A DNA stretch of 10,012 nucleotides from Desulfobacteraceae bacterium (GTDB lineage Bacteria > Desulfobacterota > Desulfobulbia > Desulfobulbales > Desulfobulbaceae). Positions 7,984-10,012 of the stretch are shown here, piece after piece. Numbering within the stretch: the stretch's first letter is position 1; each line of letters begins with the position of its first letter. The position numbers and the translations under genes are program-made. Below the pieces are notes generated by a model that worked only from the letters and a program-made list of their open reading frames with translations, was not told where the DNA came from and searched no databases. Location of the stretch: NCBI GenBank assembly GCA_022837185.1, contig JALHJD010000088.1, positions 1-10,012 of the forward strand, in the 5' to 3' direction.

Positions 7984-9060
7984 ATGAATTCGTCCCTGGG
8001 CCTGGACCAGGTCAAAGTGTACACCATCATCAAAAACAACCTTCCCGTCGGATTCTCGATAGTGGACCGGGAAGGACTCATTGTTGATTTCAATGCCGCC
8101 GCCGAACGGATTACCGGTTATTCCAGCGACGAAGTCATGGGAAAATCCCATTACCAGATTCTCCACGGCACTGCCGACAACGCAGGGTGCCCCCTGCTGC
8201 ACCTTTCACTCCGCCATCACGAAAATACCGTTGAAACGGAGTCTTCCATAATTCGAAAAAACGGCGGCAGGGCAATTCTTTCGGTGACAAGCTTTCCCCT
8301 CATCGATGATGCCGGTACTTTTCTCGGCGGCGTTGAACTCTTCCGCGATGTCACCGCGATCAAGAAACTGGAAAGGGAACGGAAAAACATCCTTCAAATG
8401 TTCGCCCATGACATGAAAAATCCCGTGTTGACCTCGGGCGGCCTCATTTCCAGGCTGCTTGCCGGCAAGGCCGGAGAATTGTCGCCCAGGCAGGGGGAAT
8501 ATCTGTCGATCATGCAGGACAATCTGCAGCGGGTGGAACGGCTGGTCATGGATTTTCTCGATTTTTCGAAATATGAATCCAAGGAATATAAACCCGCCTT
8601 TGAATACTTCGACCTGAAAGAGAAAATCAGGCGGGTCATTGATTCGGTGCGGGTCGAGGCCGATAACAAAAACATTGAAATCTCCTATATTCCTCCCGAG
8701 AACGGACCGGTCATGATCCATGCCGACCCGATGATGCTGGACAGGGTCATGAACAACCTGCTGGGCAATGCCCTCAAATACACCGATGCCGACGGCAAGG
8801 TCAGGGTCGAACTGTGCCGCCGGAAAAAAAATGTTGTCGTCCATGTGGCCGACACCGGCATCGGCATTCCGGAGAAACATCTGCCCCATATATTCGACGC
8901 ATTTTTCAGGGGAAGCAGGGATTCCTCCGGTTCGGGTCTCGGACTGGCCATTGCCCGGACCATCATTGAAGCCCACGGGGGCCGCATCTGGGTCAGCAGC
9001 TCACCCCACACAGGCACGTCCTTCTCATTTGTTCTGCCTACGAGGGACGCTATTGACTAA
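7984..9060 (+). CDS. Soluble PAS-domain sensor histidine kinase
   Basis: A 358-residue two-component sensor kinase without any transmembrane segment, so it is cytosolic. A PAS domain spans about residues 12-125 (GFSIVDREGLIVDFNAAAERI, then an FRDVTAIKKLERER exit helix). It includes Cys69 in a CPLLH motif, a recurrent feature of PAS domains in regulatory proteins; a ligand is not evident. The HisKA dimerisation domain has the phosphoacceptor His142 in FAHDMKNP. The HATPase domain has an N box with Asn258 and Asn262 (NNLLGNALKY), a G1 box DTGIGIP (290-296), an F box (HIFDAFFRG) and a G2 box GSGLGLA (316-322), so ATP binding and autophosphorylation should be intact. No response regulator is adjacent, making it an orphan kinase within this window. 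ATG 7984 is preferred over GTG 7948 because of its ribosome site. It has its own strong promoter. Confidence 0.93.
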   Translation: MNSSLGLDQVKVYTIIKNNLPVGFSIVDREGLIVDFNAAAERITGYSSDEVMGKSHYQILHGTADNAGCPLLHLSLRHHENTVETESSIIRKNGGRAILSVTSFPLIDDAGTFLGGVELFRDVTAIKKLERERKNILQMFAHDMKNPVLTSGGLISRLLAGKAGELSPRQGEYLSIMQDNLQRVERLVMDFLDFSKYESKEYKPAFEYFDLKEKIRRVIDSVRVEADNKNIEISYIPPENGPVMIHADPMMLDRVMNNLLGNALKYTDADGKVRVELCRRKKNVVVHVADTGIGIPEKHLPHIFDAFFRGSRDSSGSGLGLAIARTIIEAHGGRIWVSSSPHTGTSFSFVLPTRDAID

Positions 9061-9112
9061 GTTGACTTCTTCTGCCTTGTAAGACCGATCTTGCAGTATG
9101 CTCTGTTTCCGT

Positions 9113-9185
9113 GTTGGGGCGAGCCAGCGAAGCCCAACGTAACCGTACTGAATTGTTGGGGTTCGCGGGGCTCATCCCAACCTCC
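9113..9185 (+). repeat. Double-hairpin REP/BIME-like repeat, copy A
   Basis: This element has two palindromic halves. The first is GTTGGG (9113-9118) pairing perfectly with CCCAAC (9133-9138). The second is GTTGGGGT (9155-9162) pairing with ATCCCAAC (9174-9181) with one G-T wobble. A TAACC-centred spacer (9140-9144) joins them. It aligns without gaps to copy B at 9648-9720, with 53 of 73 positions identical by hand count. Such pairs of short palindromes in intergenic DNA resemble bacterial REP/BIME elements, which are mobilised in trans by Y1 (RAYT) transposases. Confidence 0.75.
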
Positions 9186-9272
9186 CTCTGCCCCGGCGCG
9201 GAAGGTCCTACTGGTTCGGGTTTCCGGCCACAGTACGGCGACGGGCGGCGTGCAGGCAAAATCATCGCGGTT

Positions 9273-9303
9273 TTGTTGGCTTTTGCACGAGATGCATTAT
9301 AGT
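9273..9303 (+). promoter_or_regulatory. Candidate promoter of the small Cys-motif gene
   Basis: TTGTTG (9273-9278) is followed by TATAGT (9298-9303) at 19 bp, or by CATTAT (9295-9300) at 16 bp. Neither pair is ideal, but the segment is AT-rich against its surroundings and lies 40-50 nt before the start codon. Confidence 0.35.
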
Positions 9304-9339
9304 ATATCCTACAAGGTGGTACTCAATGGTCAGCGCAAC

Positions 9340-9346
9340 AGGAGGT
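9340..9346 (+). promoter_or_regulatory. Strong Shine-Dalgarno site choosing the second of two adjacent ATGs
   Basis: AGGAGGT is a near-perfect anti-16S match. Adjacent ATGs follow at 9348 and 9351. Counting from AGGAGG, the spacing is 2 nt to the first and 5 nt to the second, so 9351 is the likelier start. Confidence 0.65.
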
Positions 9347-9350
9347 CATG

Positions 9351-9578
9351 ATGGAAGACGGAAAAAAATCCTTCAAGGAAAACATTGCAGACGACCTGGC
9401 CTGCACCGCCTTTGCCGAGGCCAGTGAGCCCTGCCCCATCGGAGAAGGGCAGGAGAAAGAATCCGTGGCCGAGTCGGACCGGGTCAAACCGGAGTTGAAA
9501 TCCGTCGAAGTCGACCTGGCATGCACCGCCTTTGCCGAAGCCGGCGAGCCCTGCCCCATTAAAAAAGACGACAAATAG
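9351..9578 (+). CDS. Small protein with duplicated Cys-X9-Cys motif, function unknown
   Basis: A 75-residue acidic protein that I do not recognise. It has no signal peptide or membrane segment. Residues 15-30 (DLACTAFAEASEPCPI) recur at 55-70 with a single change, Ser to Gly, giving Cys18-X9-Cys28 and Cys58-X9-Cys68. The 48-bp coding units (9393-9440 and 9513-9560) differ at 5 bases: three are synonymous third-position changes and two fall in the one Ser/Gly codon. This pattern supports selection on this reading frame and argues against the antisense frame. The strong AGGAGGT site also supports translation. The residues between and around the repeats are charged and probably flexible. The four Cys could bind a metal or form disulfides; neither is shown. 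Double-hairpin repeats flank the gene, and a hairpin follows the stop codon by 17 nt. Confidence 0.7.
   Translation: MEDGKKSFKENIADDLACTAFAEASEPCPIGEGQEKESVAESDRVKPELKSVEVDLACTAFAEAGEPCPIKKDDK
9393..9440 (+). repeat. 48-bp coding repeat, unit 1
   Basis: First of two in-frame units in the small Cys-motif gene, encoding DLACTAFAEASEPCPI. The second unit starts exactly 120 bp downstream, and the two differ at 5 of 48 bases. The duplication looks old enough to have collected silent changes. Confidence 0.85.
9513..9560 (+). repeat. 48-bp coding repeat, unit 2
   Basis: Second in-frame unit, encoding DLACTAFAEAGEPCPI, close to the C-terminus and followed by a Lys/Asp tail (KKDDK). It is conserved with unit 1 at all but one residue. 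Confidence 0.85.
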
Positions 9579-9595
9579 GTGTTTTGCGGGTCTGC

Positions 9596-9619
9596 GGGTT
9601 GAAGGGATCTTCCCAACCC
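9596..9619 (+). repeat. Half-element hairpin after the small gene
   Basis: GGGTTG (9596-9601) pairs with CAACCC (9614-9619), with an inner GGA/TCC pairing. It shares the GGGATC and CCAACC core with the second half of copy B, so it looks like a degenerate half copy. It begins 17 nt after the stop codon and could protect the 3' end of the transcript; no T tract follows. Confidence 0.55.
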
Positions 9620-9647
9620 TTCCGCCCATGCGGAAAACCGCAGCAAG

Positions 9648-9720
9648 GTTTGGCCGAGTTGGCGAACTCCGACATAACCATCTGAAATTGTTGGGGTTCA
9701 CAGGGATCACTCCAACCTAC
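9648..9720 (+). repeat. Double-hairpin REP/BIME-like repeat, copy B
   Basis: Same orientation and length as copy A, offset by exactly 535 bp. The second half is well kept: GTTGGGGT (9690-9697) pairs with ACTCCAAC (9709-9716) with one wobble. The first half has lost its outer pairing but contains a perfect GAGTT/AACTC stem (9656-9660 with 9665-9669) and a 4-nt loop. Confidence 0.75.
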
Positions 9721-9732
9721 GAGGTGCGATCA

Positions 9733-9764
9733 GAATTCGATCCCGATCCCAGGGGGACGAATTC
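9733..9764. repeat. Nested hairpin GAATTCG/CGAATTC
   Basis: GAATTCG (9733-9739) is the exact reverse complement of CGAATTC (9758-9764). An inner TCCC (9741-9744) can pair with GGGG (9753-9756). It shares sequence with the left arm of the 12-bp inverted repeat, so the two structures are mutually exclusive. Confidence 0.6.
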
Positions 9765-9814
9765 CATCAACCCGGCGCAGGAAATAGCTCATCGAAAGCC
9801 CTATCGGGATCGAA
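9736..9814. repeat. 12-bp perfect inverted repeat, 55-bp spacer
   Basis: TTCGATCCCGAT (9736-9747) is the exact reverse complement of ATCGGGATCGAA (9803-9814). GATCG/TCGAAATCG-type repeats of this kind are common in intergenic DNA of many bacteria; function is unknown. Confidence 0.6.
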
Positions 9815-9933
9815 ATCGAAACTCTTCCAGCCTTTTCATCAGCATCGGCAAGCCGCCAGGCTTCAAACTCCAGACTGCCGACTGCCACTCCCGGCGATAA
9901 CCGGACACATTTCCGTAGTCAGTTATAATAAGC

Positions 9934-10012
9934 AAAAAAAGGGGACCCTCATAGCTCGGTAATTTGCTAAAGATAGCAAAACCCATAAACCGAGAACGTA
10001 GGAGGTGTCCCC
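9934..10012 (-). repeat. 72-nt three-tier palindrome with T7 on the minus strand (terminator or mobile-element end)
   Basis: Nested exact pairings are GGGGAC (9941-9946) with GTCCCC (10007-10012), CCTC (9947-9950) with GAGG (10002-10005) across a single bulged base, CTCGGT (9955-9960) with ACCGAG (9989-9994), and TTTGCTA (9963-9969) with TAGCAAA (9974-9980) around a 4-nt loop. On the minus strand the hairpin is followed by seven T, the form of an intrinsic terminator for a leftward gene beyond the window. GGGGAC/GTCCCC ends next to an A run also occur around Y1/RAYT-type transposase genes; this link is from memory of such loci and is inference. The palindrome ends on the last base of the window. 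Confidence 0.7.

Larger units (their letters stand above)
9061..9350. other. Intergenic region with repeat element and candidate promoter
   Basis: These 290 bases between the kinase and the small Cys-motif gene hold the first double-hairpin repeat (9113-9185), an undistinguished GC-rich stretch (9186-9265), then an AT-richer promoter-like segment and a strong ribosome binding site. I see no convincing coding sequence here. Open frames through the repeat translate to low-information peptides. Confidence 0.6.
9579..10012. other. Gene-free, palindrome-rich region to the right edge
   Basis: There is no convincing gene in these 434 bases. They hold, in order, a half-hairpin (9596-9619), double-hairpin repeat copy B (9648-9720), a nested hairpin (9733-9764) overlapping one arm of a 12-bp inverted repeat (9736-9747 with 9803-9814), a GACTGCC tandem pair near 9873-9887, a TATAAT hexamer (9924-9929) without a matching -35, an A7 tract (9934-9940) and a 72-nt nested palindrome (9941-10012). 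Open frames through it are probably chance readings of repeat DNA. Confidence 0.7.

Noticed and set aside
9276..9296. Possible sigma-54 promoter (TTGGC...TTGC)
   Set aside because: The GG and GC dinucleotides do not have the required spacing of about ten bases.
9330..9710. Minus-strand frame of 126 codons with GAGLAGFGKGGA-like repeats opposite the small Cys-motif gene
   Set aside because: The changes between the two repeat units are mostly third-position silent on the + strand, and only the + strand gene has a strong ribosome binding site.
9113..9720. CRISPR-like array
   Set aside because: There are only two long copies of low identity, with a 462-bp gap that holds a gene. The copies themselves are double hairpins, which fits REP-type elements better.
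9532..9900. Plus-strand frame of 122 codons running through the repeat cluster
   Set aside because: It overlaps the end of the small gene out of frame and then reads through hairpin repeats. There is no ribosome site and no recognisable protein pattern.

Overview
The window looks like a chromosomal segment from a GC-rich, Gram-negative bacterium, most plausibly a member of the Desulfobacterota (former Deltaproteobacteria). This placement is an impression from the DnaE sequence style, the lipoprotein signal, the soluble PAS histidine kinase and the type of intergenic palindromic repeats. No rRNA or other phylogenetic marker is present. All six supported genes and gene fragments, plus one small gene, lie on the + strand.

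Layout: (1) 1-783, the C-terminal part of an M18 aminopeptidase cut by the left edge. (2) 851-1672, a sugar-phosphate isomerase/AP-endonuclease-2-type TIM barrel with an intact metal site but unknown substrate. (3) 1798-2754, an outer-membrane-type lipoprotein with a DUF995-like N-terminal domain and about 19 C-terminal pentapeptide repeats. It is preceded by a possible extended -10 promoter and followed 36 nt later by dnaE. (4) 2791-6327, complete dnaE, the replicative DNA polymerase III alpha subunit, with a full PHP metal site. (5) 6387-7799, an unusual single-chain fusion of a CarS-like (CDP-archaeol synthase family) membrane domain to a calcineurin-like metallophosphoesterase. (6) 7984-9060, a soluble PAS-HisKA-HATPase histidine kinase with its own clear sigma-70-type promoter and no adjacent response regulator.

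The last kilobase (9061-10012) is different in kind. It is rich in palindromes and carries one tiny gene (9351-9578, 75 aa) with a strong ribosome binding site. Its product contains a duplicated 16-residue motif, each copy with a Cys-X9-Cys pair. A bipartite double-hairpin repeat of about 73 bp, resembling REP/BIME elements, occurs once on each side of this gene in the same orientation, exactly 535 bp apart. A related half-hairpin sits right after the stop codon. Further right are a 12-bp inverted repeat, a nested hairpin, and finally a 72-nt three-tier palindrome. That palindrome ends exactly at the last base and is bordered by an A7 tract (T7 on the minus strand). The sequence may stop there because the assembly broke at a dispersed repeat.

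The genes do not form one obvious pathway. The lipoprotein and dnaE, and possibly the CarS/phosphoesterase fusion, are close enough to be co-transcribed. The kinase and the small Cys-motif gene appear to be separate transcription units. The most novel items are the CarS-phosphoesterase fusion and the twin Cys-X9-Cys mini-gene framed by double-hairpin repeats.
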